Positions 22,548-34,856 of a stretch of 64,000 nt of DNA are shown piece by piece; position 1 is the stretch's first letter, and the number at the start of each line of letters is the position of its first letter. The DNA is from Triticum aestivum (Eukaryota; Streptophyta; Magnoliopsida; Poales; Poaceae), in assembly GCF_018294505.1 (NCBI RefSeq), contig NC_057803.1, positions 237,614,397 to 237,678,396 on the forward strand. The letters are read 5' to 3'. The notes below the pieces were generated by a model. The model made no database searches. It was not told where the DNA came from and saw nothing but the letters and a program-made list of their open reading frames with translations. The translations under genes and the position numbers were made by a program.

Positions 22548-24948
22548 CCGGTGGTTCGTGATTTTCCGAAGATCTTCTCGGAAGTATTACCAGGTTGTCA
22601 CCTGACCGCTGTGTTGAGCTTGTGATCAAGTTGGGTTCTTGTGAACCACCCTCTCTCCAAGATCGGTGTTAGATATCCCTGAGCTAGTTGGTTAAGCTAG
22701 ACAACAACTTGGAGAGTTGGAAGATAAAAGCTTGCCTGACTTAGTTCGTTCCAAAGGGATATTCTTGTGTAGTGTGTGTTGAAGAAAGATGATATCTTCA
22801 TCGATTGGTCCCTGTGATCAGTTGCTGGACCTATTGTCTTATCAATCCTTTGATTTGAGTGTGGGCTATCGTCAAATCAAATCAGTACCAACGATGCTCG
22901 TAATGTTGTCTTATTCGTGGTTGATCCCTCGAGCATACACCATTACATCTTTGGTCTGACCAATGCTATCACCGTGTTCACTTAACTATGGAATTCCTTT
23001 TAAAAGGAAACCTAGATGAATTGTTGTTGAGCCCATTGACAACATCCTTATCTCCTCCATGATTTTGTTGAACATTAAGCTAGTGTTGGAAACTTTTGAA
23101 AGCATTTGTTCATGCTAGCTCATGAAGCATATGTTTGGATGAAGGTAGTGACTTCCTTTAATTCATGTGCATCTGATGCAAGTTGCCGCCATGGATTCGA
23201 GAAAGTCAATGTTGTTTCCTTTGGAATCATCCCAAATCAGTCATGCACACGTGCGAAGAATTCTGTGGTTTGAAGACTTGCAACCTTCAATCTATATGTA
23301 CCCCTAGCACACCAAGCCACTGATTGATTTGTTCAAGGAGAAGGAGTTTCTTCATAAGAGCTAATCCGGACTTATGTAAGGACTTCGATACCCTCGTTGA
23401 TGGTTCCCCCTCCTGAACTCGGTAGTGTTTTATTATAAGACTACTTTGTGGTCATGCTTGTCTTGGACAACGTGTTCACATGTTTGTAGCAGAACCAGCT
23501 CATGTTTTGGAGCTTGCTATCGTAGTTCATCTCCCGAGAATCCCGCAACGTCATCTCGTCGATTTGTGTTGCAAACTTCCGTTTTTCTTCCTAGACTCGA
23601 TGAGTCTGGAATATCCTGACACCAACCAGATCTGAATCTCAGGCAGATATGATGGTTGGAATATTTCCCAAGAATTATAATATTGGTCGCGCGATAACCG
23701 GTAAAGTGGATGTCGTGGCCAACACACCCAGCCGGAAGACCTGTTATTATAATATCTTGATTGATGAAGTTGGCCACCTCCCCATAGGGATTTCGTAGGG
23801 TTTACTCCCTAGTTGCCCCTATGGATTTTTGTGTTCCCGAAGTCCGACCTTTTACTTGATGTTTTAGATATCAAACCATATCTATGAATGGGTTACACTA
23901 GCACATCAAGGAGAACATTAGAAGCGGAGTGCTAAATGTCTCTCGGTCGATCATCCATATTTTATTTCCTTGGCCCCGCCAAGGGTGAAATCTGAGAAGG
24001 TGTTATCCTCCTTTACATCTGCATCCTCCATCACCATTCATCATGGTAGTAAGTTGTGTTACCGGACCCTTGACACGGATGTTGGTAAAACCTTGATGAT
24101 TATGGAATTGCTCAAGTTCTTGAGAGCACGCGCAAGTGCTAGGTTTGATCGTCGGCATTAACTGTATAGCGCTCTCAGTTTCCTCGGTTATGCTATAACC
24201 ATTCCAATAGTGGAATAACTCTCTATTGTTGAGCCTCTCCCCAGTTACCAGAATCATTCCCAGTATCTGCATTTTGTTCCCAGTTTGCACCGCCAATGTG
24301 CCATTCCACCATGGGTCTCTTCCATTTCCGGTGATAAGCAAATTCATCCATTGCGTTGTCTTCAACAAGGTAATCCACATCATCCAAGTCCGAGTATGCC
24401 ATTCTACTGACCCCCTCCAAACGATCGGTCGAGAATTGCCTTAGGTTGGTTTAAAGAGTCTCAATGATCTCTGAATCAAAGGTAATTCTTTTTGCCACTT
24501 AAGGGGATATTTCTATGAGTCACCTTCCCTAAGGTGCATCGTTATGGTATTATGGAAACTCAACTCCTCGCTACGTTGACAACCGTTCACCACCCTCTTA
24601 GGTGTGGAATTGTGGTCTACCTAGTGAACCTTCGTCATCTGCTTCACTCCATTCCTATAGATGTGTGCTTCGCCTCTCAGCTCGAGAGATGTTGCTATGT
24701 CTCATTCCGTGAGTTAATCCTGAGTTGTTCGACCTTCGAGAAGAACCATCCTTTTAGGGTCTTTCCTTTCCTCTCGTTCTCATGTTAGTTGGAGTTCTCA
24801 GAGCAAGACTTCGAGACAATAATGGTGAACGAATCAACGTTCAATTGGAGTGCAACTGGATCGTGAAGATTATACTAGTTTGCGTTTCCCCTTCACCTTA
24901 CCCTACACTTGAATCTCGGGTCGAGATTCTTGTTTAGTGGGGGTGAGT
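22548..24948 (+). pseudogene. Fossil gypsy pol in L5 internal domain
   Basis: Pol-like motifs occur in canonical order but in shifting frames. PVVRDFPKIFSEVLPG (22548-22595) is the lead-in to RT. SFDLSVGYRQIK (22846-22881) and FGLTNAITVF (22950-22979) are RT motifs. IDNILIS (23035-23055) stands where the catalytic DD pair is expected, with the second D replaced by N, followed by LVLETFE. PAHVLELAIVVH (23495-23530) is the RNase H end. DLNLRQ (23629-23646), WLE and GKVDVVANTPSRK (23700-23738) lead toward integrase. Just before the PPT, LGSRFLFSGG (24917-24946) matches how Tekay-type pol ends. Many stops intervene. Chromovirus (Del/Tekay-like) ancestry is inferred from motif style and the Met PBS. 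Confidence 0.7.
24933..24948 (+). other. PPT of L5
   Basis: TTTAGTGGGGGTGAGT immediately precedes the 3' LTR at 24949. The same tract, reversed, flanks the L6 3' LTR (11930-11945). Confidence 0.7.
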
Positions 24949-27900
24949 TGTCACAGCCCTAGAATATTGTTTGTAAATAGTTCCATCTTCATCCAGGCAT
25001 CATATTTAAATTTCTGAAATTTGAATTGAGGAATTTTCAAAGCCTCAGAAACCTTCTAAAAATGATCAACATTAAAATCTCCTCAAAGAAGTCCAAGAAA
25101 ATGTTCCTCTTAGTCTCTGAAAATATTGCAAAGAGGTAAAACTCAAAACAATATTTTTGGTATCTCAGAGTTAATTATTTTGGGCCTTTGAATTAAATAA
25201 ATAGCTATTTGCATTGGATATATATTTGATATATAAATAATATATGTCCAATAATTACTGGAACATTTTATGTGGTTTGGTATATTTTAACTCTAGCCAC
25301 ATAACTATTTTCAGGATTTTATAAAATGGTTTAGTATTTTACTAAACTAAAACAACACAGAACAAAATAGATAAATAAAAACAGAAATGGAAAGAGAGAG
25401 AAGGACTACCTGGCGCTCACCTGGTAGCCCACCTGGCCCAGCAGCACGGCCCAGCCCATCTCCACTTCCCCCCCCCTGTCGCCTTCCTCCTCGCGCCAGT
25501 AGGCACAGGCGCGTGGCCGACGCACGCCGGCGCACGCCCCGGCCACCTCCTGCTTGCCGCTCCACCTCGACACCCCGGACGCCTCCATGCGTGCCACGCC
25601 ACCCCCCTGGAACTCCCTCACTCTCCCGAACTCTCCCCCCCCCTCCTCTGCTTCCTCTCTCCCTCACTCGCCGAACGGAGCCGCCGCCACCGACGAGCTC
25701 CCTCGCGGCCACCGCCACCCCCTAGCCTCGCCGATGCGCTCAAAGGCTCCGCCTCGACCCCCTCTTCCTCCCCACCGATCCACGGCCCTCCGGAAGCCCT
25801 GGATGCTGCCAGCTTCGCCGTTCCCCTCCTCGGCCACCGCGGATCGCCGCCGTCAAATCCGCCCCCGTCCGGCCTCCCTCAAGCTCGCCGTCCACCTCTA
25901 CAGGGTCTACGTGAGCTCTCCGTCCGTTTCCCCCTCTCTGTTTCGTCGTTCGCGCGCCGTAGCTAGGTTATCCACCGCGGCCGAGAGCTTCTCGCCGCCG
26001 GCCATGGCGTGGCCGTGGCCACAGCCACCGCAGCTCGCTCCCGAGCCCACCGTCGTGCTCACCGCAACCCCAGGAGGCCGCAGCGCCCTTCCGTTTCCCC
26101 TCTTGTGCACCGTAGCGCCGTTCCCGCCAACGCCCGAGGTCCGGCAGCCGCTGAGCTCGACGCCGGCGAGGATTACGGCCGCCCTAGCTTCTCCCGTTTG
26201 CCCTGTTAGATGCGCGCGAGCCTGGGCATTCCGTAGATGCCCTCCGCCGGCCATTTGGTCGCCGGAGCAAGAAACCCGAAGGCCTCCGCCGCCTCGGCCT
26301 CGCCGGCGACTCAACGCCGGCGGGATTGAGTCGTTTGACCAGGGGTTTGACCTCCCCTGGGTCTATGACAGGTGGGCCCCCGCCGTCAGGTGATTAGTTT
26401 AAGCTAATCACCACCTAATCTAACCCCCTGACACTGACATGTGGGCCCTAGTGCCCTAATCTTTAATTAAACTAAACTAACCCCCCCTGTCTAACCTGTG
26501 TCACTGACGTGTGGCCCCCACACGTCAGGTTTGACCCTGGGCGACCCAGTTGACCTGCTGACCTCAGCCTTACGCCATGCTGACGCAATATTCCTTTTCT
26601 GGAATTTAGTTCATTTTATAAATATTCAGGAAATTCCAGAAAATTGTAAAAACTTCTAAAAATCATAGAAATTCAACCGTAACTCCAAATTAAATAAATT
26701 ATATATGAAAAATTATCAGAAAAATTCAAGGAATCCATCTGTACCATTTTCATGCATGTTAGAACAACTTATAGCTGCTGTTTAGCACAAATCAATTAAA
26801 TGGCATTTGAATAATCACATATGGAGTTTGAATTTGAATCTTGTATTCAAACCAACTTCATTTAATCTGTTGCTAGTTGCATTAGCTCAAAACACATTCA
26901 TATTGCCATGTCATGAGCATGCATCATATTGTGCATTGCATTGATTGTATTTCTTCTTTGTTGCCGGTATCTGTTCCCTCCCGGTAGACGATGTTCCGAC
27001 GTTGTGATCGTTGACACTGATGAAGACTCAATGTTATCTTCAGAAGTGCCAGGCAAGCAAAACCCCCTTGTTCATTCCGATAAAATCCCACTCTCTCGCT
27101 CCTGCTCTCTTTTACTGCATTAGGACAACACCGATTCATCTGTTACTTGCTGCGGTAGCTGAACCCCTTTATCCTTGCATGACCTGTCATTGCCACAGTA
27201 AATAAATGAAACCCACTAGCATGAGTAGGAGTTGTTTGAGCCCTGTTGTGCCTACTCATTCATGCTTGTTTGTCATGCCTGCTACTGCTTAGAGTTGAGT
27301 CAGGTCTGATTCATCGGGGATGAATCAGAGGCGTGTGAACATGTCCTACTGTGTGTGAGCTAAGTGTGTGAACACGATTTGGTAAAGGTAGCGGTGAGAG
27401 GCCATGTAGGAGTACATGGTGGGTTGTCTCATTGCAGCCGTCCTCAGGAACTGAGTTCTGTGTTTGTGATCCATGATTCAGCTACTACCACGCATTGGGC
27501 CCGAAACCAATGGACCCTCTCGGCTTCTTAATCGCCCTTGTCCTCTGTCCAGGAGTTGCAAGTAGTTTCTGGTGTTTGTAGTATGCTGGAGGCCGTGCGC
27601 AGCGCTGACCGTAGGGGTGGGCTGTGATGCGGTAGGCACGTGGCCGGGTAAACCGGACGCCCGTTTGGTGTCACGGAACCCTGTTCACATCGTTTGGGGC
27701 TGTGAGCGAAACTCCGGCCGGATCTCCTCATGGATGGAACCCGAATAGGCGATAAACCTGGACTAGAGACTTGAGTGTTTAGGCAGGCCGTGGCCGACAC
27801 CCACGTTGGGCTTCCGCTTGAAGGTTGCCGAGTACATGTCGTGTAAACGGCGGTAAGTGGTGAGAGCGTGTGTGAAGAAGTACACCCCTGCAGGGTTAAC

Positions 27901-29109
27901 ATCATCTATTCGAATAGCCGTGTCCGCGGTAAAGGACTTCTGGGTTGCTTATATCAGTTCATAGACAAGTGAAAGTGGATACCCTAAAATACGCAAGATA
28001 AGCGTGAGTGCTATGGATGGCGTTCTCGTAGGGAGACGGGAGCGGATCCATAGTGGTGTATTGATATGGTGAATATGTGGACTCGTGTGCGCCACCTCAA
28101 AAGAGTTACTCGCAGTCGTAGTTTAGGATAGCCACCGAGTCAAAGCTGGCTTGCTGCAGTTAAACCCCACCACCCCTTTGTTGATAATGATGCATATGTA
28201 GATAGTTCTGATGTAAGTCTTGCTGGGTACACTTGTACTCACGTTTGCCTATTTTATGTTTTTGCAGAGAGACTTCGGTCTCGCTAGTAGTTCCGCGTGG
28301 ACTTCGACGTTTAGCTTGTTACCTCAGCTACGATCTTGTGCCTCGGCAGGATTGGTAGATAGTCAGGCTTCTCAGCCTTTTTCATTTATAGATGTCTGTA
28401 CTCAGACATGTTAAGCTTCCGCATGTGCTTTGACTTGTATGCTCTGATTGTTGGGTCATAAGACCCATGTTTGTAATATCTCGCTCCTCGGAGCCTATTG
28501 AATATTTACTTGTGTCGTAGAGTCATGTTGTGATGCCATGTTGTATTTGCACATATCGAGCATATTGTGTGTATGTTATTGAAATGCTTGGTATGTGTGG
28601 GATCTGGCTATCTAGTTGTTTATCCTTAGTAACCTCTCTTACCGGGAAATGTCTCCTAGTGTTTCCACTGAGCCATGGTAGCTTGCTGCTGCTCCGGAAC
28701 ACTTAGGCTGGCCGGCATGTGTCCTTCTTCGTTCCTGTGTCTGTCCCTTCGGGGAAATGTCACGCGATGAATACCTGAGTCCTGTTAGCTCGCTACAGCC
28801 CGGTTCACCGGAGTCCTGCCAGCCCAGTGCTACAGCCTGGATTCAATCGCTGATGACCGACACGTTCGATGTTGGGTCATGGATGCCTGTCCCTGTAAGT
28901 TTGTGCCACTTGGGGTTTACGACTAGCCATGTCAGCCCGGGCTCCTTATCATATGGATGCTAGCGACACTGTCATATGCGTGTGCCAAAAGGCGCAAAGG
29001 TCCCGGGCAAAGGTAAGGTGACACCCGTGGGAATACCGTGCGTGAGGTCGCAAAGTGATATGAAGTGTTACATGCTAGATCGATGTGGCATTGAGTCGGG
29101 GTCCTGACA
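24949..29109 (+). repeat. L5 3' LTR
   Basis: Uninterrupted 4161-bp LTR and a good reference copy for the family. The ACGT palindrome is at 26504-26528. The GC-rich block (about 25410-26390) has a 279-codon frame (25554-26393) that is interrupted in the 5' LTR copy and is very rich in Pro, Arg, Ala and Ser, so I do not call it a gene. Confidence 0.93.
26504..26528. promoter_or_regulatory. ACGT palindrome, L5 3' LTR
   Basis: Perfect 11-bp arms with CCC as spacer, identical to the copy at 6206. Confidence 0.55.
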
Positions 29110-29114
29110 CGTGG

Positions 29115-31354
29115 CGCCCCTTTCGTTTCCGCCATGGTGACAAATGCTTCATAATAATGCTCTTATCAACTTTTAATAATAATTGCATAAAACTTGCTCA
29201 TGTCATCCGCATCATGATAACAACTTCAAGATTGGTTAAAATTGTTGTTGCATTAAATTGCTAATGCATATGGGGATTTACCAGATTTGTGGTTTGTTAC
29301 ATCCGGCCCCATTTAAATTGTTTAGATGGTATAGTTTTGTTTTGATTCACCTCTTTCCATGCTAACAACATTTAATATTGTTGGGTACATAAACGAGGTC
29401 GAACTAAATAACTTGCCATGGTGTTTCGTCAATATGCAACTCGTTGCATATTGAGCTCCACTTAATTTGTAGGGTTGATTGTGCATTTTGGAATGCCATG
29501 CCTCATTAAACCGGACATGCATCATACCTGTTTGCGCACCATGCCATGCTTATGTGGTGGTTGTTTACCATGATTGTTTGCTCCTTTCCGGTGTTGCTTC
29601 TTCGGGTTGGTTCCGATAACATCGTGTTTGTGAGGACCCGTTCGACTACGCCCGTTTGTCTTCTTCATGGACTCGTTCTTCTTCCTTGCGGGATTTCAGG
29701 CAAGATGATCATACCCTCGAAATCACTACTATCTTTGCTTTGCTAGATTCTCGCTCTTTTGCTATGCCTATGCTGCAATACCTCCACTTGCTTATCATGT
29801 CTCCTATATTGTTGAACCAAGCCTCTAACCCACCTCATCCTAGAAAACCATTGTTTGGCTATGTTACCGCTCTGCTCAGCCCCTCTTATAGCGTTGTTAG
29901 TTGCAGGTGAAGATTGAAGTTTGTTCCTTGTTGGAACATGGAGATGTTGTTCCTTGTTGGAACATGTTTACTTGTTGGGATATCACAATATATCTTATTT
30001 TAATTAATGCATCTATATACTTGGTAAAGGGTGGAAGGCTCGACCTTATGCCTGGTGTTTTGTTCCACTCTTGCCGCCCTAGTTTCTGTCATATCGGTGT
30101 TATGTTCCCGGATTTTGTGTTACTTACGCAGTTGGGTGATAATGGGAACCCCTTGATAGTTCGCCTTAAGTAAAGCTCTTCCAGCAATGCCCAACATCGG
30201 TTTTACCATTTGCCACCTAGCCTGTTCTTTTCCCTTGGGAGTCGCGCTCCTGAGAGTCATCATTATTTTACCCCCCCCCCCGGGGGCCAGTGCTCCTTTG
30301 AATGTTGGTCCAACTGAGCGATGTCCGAGGCTACCAGGGGCAACTCTGGGCTGGCTTACCCAACGTCTTGCTCATCCGGTGTGCCTTGAGAACGAGATAT
30401 GTGCAGCTCGTATCGGGATTTGTCGGCACATCTGGGTGGTGTTGCTGGTTTAGTTTTACCCTGTCGAAATGTCTTGTTGTACCGGGATACCGAGTCTGAT
30501 CGGAACGTCTCGCAAGGAGGTCTATTCCTCCGTTGACCATGAGAGCTTGTCATGGGCTAAGTTGGGACACCCCTGCAGGGATTTGAACTTTCGAAAGCCA
30601 TGCCCGCGGTTATGGGAAGATGGGAATTTGTTAATGTTCGGTTGTAGATAACTTGAACCTTAACTTAATTAAAATGAATCAACTGCGCGAGTTACCGTGA
30701 TGGTCTCTTTCCGGCGGAGTCCGGGAAGTGAACACGGTGTTGGAGTTATGCTTGACGTAGGTTGTTTTAGGATCACTTCTTGATCATACTTTTATCGACC
30801 GTGCTTTGCCTTCTCTTCTCGCTCTCATTTGCATATGTTAGCCACCATATATGCTACTCGCTTGCTGCAGCTCCACCTCATACCTTTTACCTTACCCATA
30901 AGCTTAAATAGTCTTGATTGCGAGGGTGCGAGATTGCTGAGTCCCCGTGGCTCACAGATACTTCCAAAACCAGCTTGCAGGTGCCGATGATGCCATTCTA
31001 GGTGACGCAACCAAGCTCAGGAGGAGCTCGATGAAGATCTTGTCCTTTGTGTTGTTCCGTTTTAGTGGATCAGTAGTGGAGCCCGGTTGGGATCGATCAG
31101 GGACCTTTGTCGCATTTGGGGTTCTTCTTTTATTTTGGTTCCGTAGTCGGACCTTGAGTGTATTTGGATGATGTAATGCTTTATTCTTGTAATTGTGTGA
31201 AGTGGCGATTGTAAGCCAAATATGTATCTCTTTCCCTCATGTATTACATGGGTTGTGTGAAGATTACCTCACTTGCAACATTGCTTGCAATGTAGTTATG
31301 CCTCTAAGTCGTGCTTCGACATGTAGGAGATATAGCCGCACCGAGGGCGTTACA
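29115..31354 (+). repeat. L4 5' LTR, right part
   Basis: The L4 LTR resumes after the second CGTGG (29110-29114) and aligns with about 36795-39033 of the 3' LTR. It ends GAGGGCGTTACA. It contains a poly-C run near 30271 whose length differs between copies. Confidence 0.9.
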
Positions 31355-31357
31355 AGT

Positions 31358-31370
31358 TGGTATCAGAGCC
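31358..31370 (+). other. PBS of L4 (initiator Met tRNA type)
   Basis: TGGTATCAGAGCC, three bases after the 5' LTR end at 31354. Confidence 0.85.
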
Positions 31371-34300
31371 TTCCCTGACCTTAGGAGCCCCCACTGCTTG
31401 ATTGTTATTAGCGGCCGAGTTGAGTCTAGAAAAATGTTTTGAGTCATTTAGGAATTATATATCGGAGAGTTTAGGAATTCTTTTTACTTCCCAGTCTCCT
31501 CGTCACTCTGGTAAGGCATCCTGACATAGAGTTTTGACTCTTCTCTTCTCAAATTTCACTAAAAAAAATTTAGGATCATGCGGGTATCTTGGAATCGTTC
31601 TGATGGTTTTGTGACGAGAACATTGTCTTGGTGCCTCCTGTCAGGGGTTTTGTGGCAGTGTCCCGGGGAGTTGAGCTCTGAGGTGTTGTCGTCATAATTT
31701 TATCGTTGCAGTTCTGGTATACCTGAGTTTAGTACGCCGACATCGAAATCTCTTTTATGCAGTTCATTGGTGAGATAACCTCGACACCACCCAGTACTGG
31801 GGCGGGAGTTCAGGAGTATTGCCATAACTTGTATAACGGATGCTTTTTGAAGGTTGAGGTAGATGATTTCCGAAGGTTTCTTGGCTATGTGTTGAAGGAT
31901 GGATACAGCTGGATGTAGGATTTGCTAGTTTTGGGTGAGATATTATGCTTCCCCTGTATCCCCAACACCTGATTTCATAACCGGAAAGTTCCGGGAGTTT
32001 CATAGGTGGGAATTCAAGTAGCTCTTTGGATATCTTTCCGACAGACATATGATATGAAATTGGGGTTCGACGTCTAGTGGTTCGCCTATTCACGGTCAGT
32101 TTTACAGTGGTCTCGTTGTGTCTTAAAGAGTCCTTGGCTATGCCGACTCGGGGACGCTTCGTATGTCATGTGCACTACCTTGTACATGATGGTGCTGTAC
32201 GATCGAGCCCGTGTAGGCCCCACCACGAAAACTTCGGACGAAATCTCTATCATATGTTTGTTCTGGCTTATTCTGCAAGCCAATCCTTTGTTTTTGTTTA
32301 AGTTGTGGTAGTCGAGTTGCTTCGAAGTCAAATGTTGATTCCATACTTTTTCCTAAGTGGTGTTCTCATACTCCGATGTGAATACCAATCCTTCATGATA
32401 ATCGAGGTTGTCATGTCAATCCTTTTCAACCGGTGTGTTTCTCTTCTAGTGGACCCGATCACTTCAACATTCGCAAGATCAATTATCAGTTCTTCTCAAT
32501 GGTGTTTGTTTCATTCGTCCCAAGCTGCCTTTGTTTTCCCGCCCACCCACCCTTTTTCTTCGAGGACTCGGAATTCTTAATCAAGTATCCTTTTATTCAT
32601 ATGAAGTCTCTCCATTCTTTTTCGTCAATGTTCTTATGCGGTGATTCTCAGGAAGATGCTAACGGAGCTTCTAGTTCATCATTCTTCGTTTTGTTTTATC
32701 CGATGAATTCAATTCAAGCTTTGCCAATTATATCCTTTCCTCGTTGCAAATACCTTCTCATGCCGGTGCCCCTCATATTCATTCCTCTTCTCGCTATTCA
32801 ATTGTTCCGGAGTGCTCAAGGTATCTCGAAGATTCGTGTTTCCACTCTGCAGTTATTCAATATCTTCGAGGACGTTCTCTCATTCAAGTCCTTTAATTCA
32901 ATCGGTGCAACCTCTCTTTGAAATCTTTTCAACGGTGTTCTTTTGAGTGGACCCTAACCCACAGGTCTTTTCCCGGGATCTTACCTGACTCTTCTTATTT
33001 CCTGGAGATATCCTCAAAAATTTCTTGTCAAAGTTTGACGTAAGAATGAATTATCATCAGTTTCATGTTTTTCTCCAAGATCTGTAGAATTATTTTCATC
33101 ATTGACTCAACCTCTTCGTTTTGATTCTTCCGGAGTGCCTAAATAATTCTTGGTGGTGTTTCTCGTCATAATTCTCAGATTTTGATGACCGAAGAAGAGT
33201 TTTTCCTCCATATCTTATCCGCTCTCTTAGAGATTCATGGTTCTAGTTCGAGGACATCCTCTCATAATTGTTTTTATCGTGAGAATCCTTTTTATCCATC
33301 CGGTGCAAATTCAGGAGTCTTTTCAGTTGATTCTCCGAAGGCCATTATTTCGGGATTATTCATTCTCAGCTTTCAGTTATCAGTCTCCAATCATACTGGT
33401 GCTTAAATCAAGGATTCTCTAAATAGCTCGTAATCCCTTCGTTCTCATGTATCTAGATTCTCTCAAGTATCCTCGTTCATTTCATAATTCTTCCCGGTGT
33501 TCCTTTATCTTTCCTTCGGTCATTCTGATTCTTACGGTGGTTCGTGCAAGAGTTCTCGTCATTCGTTATCATATAAATTCATTTGTTGTTCCAATTCTAC
33601 TGGTGGTCCGTCGAAGACATTCTCAAGTTTTGATATATCTCTTTTAATCCTTTCTACGAGAATAAGTAATATGTCGAATCCATTGATTGTCATCAATTTA
33701 ATTGGTGAAGGATAAGCATAATGTAATTCTAATTCTTGTTTTATCCAAGTGGTTAATTCCCTATTCCGGAGGTTCATCAAAATTCTTGATCTCAATTGTT
33801 CATCTTATTTTTTTTCTTCCCGGAGTTCCAAGCTCTAATTATCACGGAGATCCATCTAAATCATTACAAGGTTTCACTTTGTGTTTTCAACTTCTCTTTC
33901 TTTTCGTTATCTTTTGTTTACCGGAGTTCTTCTTGAAGGTTCTACATGATGGTTCATCAAGGATTTATATTCCTTCTCGAAACGTTCATCAACTTTCTTT
34001 TCAGAGGAGCTCAAGTTTTCTTCATCTTGCAATCCGGAGTTCAATCTTTCTTCCGTATCATTGGAGATGGTATTATGTCATTCTTAATAATTTGAGTTCA
34101 TGTTTCATAACTCACATGTTGTTATGAATGAGGTATTTTAAATCCATCAACCTATTCGTTGGAATTATCTTGGGTTATATTCCACCTAAAGCTTTCCCTA
34201 AGGATTGTTGCTATCTATGGTGCTTATAAATGATCCAATGTCTTCTTTTATCCTTCTGGTGAAATAAGTTTCTCGTCTCCTTGTTCTTACCAATCCAATT

Positions 34301-34840
34301 CTTTTACCATGAGTGGTAGGTTATCACCTCATAATTTGAGATGTATTCCATAAAACCATATCATGCTTATTCCTTTCGTTGTTGGTTTTCCAACAACTCC
34401 GTTCTAGCTTTTGTTGTAAGCATGCTCCCTCAAGACCTTCTTTCCCTTCATTCACTTCATTCCATTCTTACTTTTGTTCCGGAGGCATTGTGCTACTCAT
34501 CTTTTCAACCCATCTTCTCGTTTTATCAAAGATCATGTTCTTTTCATGCCTATCCATTTAACCGGAGAGTTGTGCCCTCTACTCAGTTCTCTTCATCTTA
34601 TCAAGTCTTGTATCACTTTTCAATCGGGGTGCTTCCCGAAGTTGTTCTCCCTTGTTCCTCTTTTCTAACGGAGTGTTTTCAACTTTGGTCACCTTCGTTG
34701 TATTATTTTCTCGAATTTGTTCAACCTCGCAAGGTTCTTTGGTCTCACTCGTTTGTCAAAAAAGCAACTTAGTTCTACCTCTTCAATTTCTCTTCCGTTG
34801 TCCCTCCGGTGCCATTCTAGATCTCGGGACGAGATTCTCT
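31371..34840 (+). other. L4 internal domain, non-coding
   Basis: About 3.5 kb, pyrimidine-rich, with no frame above 162 codons and no gag or pol motif that I can find, apart from LGTRFSHSGG just before the PPT, which parallels the end of the L5 pol fossil. From about 32760 to 34815 a short motif resembling CCGGWGKTC recurs every 30-130 bp. The domain has the size expected of LARD internal regions, where RNA structure rather than protein is thought to be conserved. The first 2.1 kb is shared with R3 in reverse. Confidence 0.7.
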
Positions 34841-34856
34841 CATAGTGGTGGAGTGT
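34841..34856 (+). other. PPT of L4
   Basis: CATAGTGGTGGAGTGT immediately before the 3' LTR, a purine-rich tract in the expected place. Confidence 0.6.

Larger units (their letters stand above)
4654..29109 (+). mobile_element. L5: long-LTR gypsy-derived element (TGTCACAGCCC family), split by L6
   Basis: It starts TGTCACAGCCCTAG and ends GGGGTCCTGACA, with a perfect TSD CGTGG at 4649-4653 and 29110-29114. Without L6 and its duplicated site it is about 12.3 kb: LTRs of 4160 and 4161 bp and a 3970-bp internal domain. PBS TGGTATCAGAGCTT lies at 20983-20996 and the PPT at 24933-24948. No frame is open, yet the second half of the internal domain holds collinear remnants of a chromovirus-like pol. 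LTRs look about 1% different by eye in stretches compared, so insertion is recent although pol is dead; it was presumably moved by proteins supplied in trans. Confidence 0.92.

Noticed and set aside
25554..26393. 279-codon plus-strand frame in the L5 3' LTR
   Set aside because: Rich in Pro, Arg, Ala and Ser with no motif; open frames occur on both strands of the same GC-rich block, and the 5' LTR and L6 copies are interrupted differently.
7839..29109. L6 left LTR and L5 3' LTR as the two ends of one large element
   Set aside because: They are in opposite orientation and belong to different subfamilies; the TSDs GCCAC and CGTGG separate the two elements cleanly.
32433..32921. 162-codon frame in the L4 internal domain
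   Set aside because: Composition is that of a pyrimidine-rich strand (many Phe, Ser, Leu) with no domain, and the equivalent R3 frame (52435-52941) begins and ends differently.
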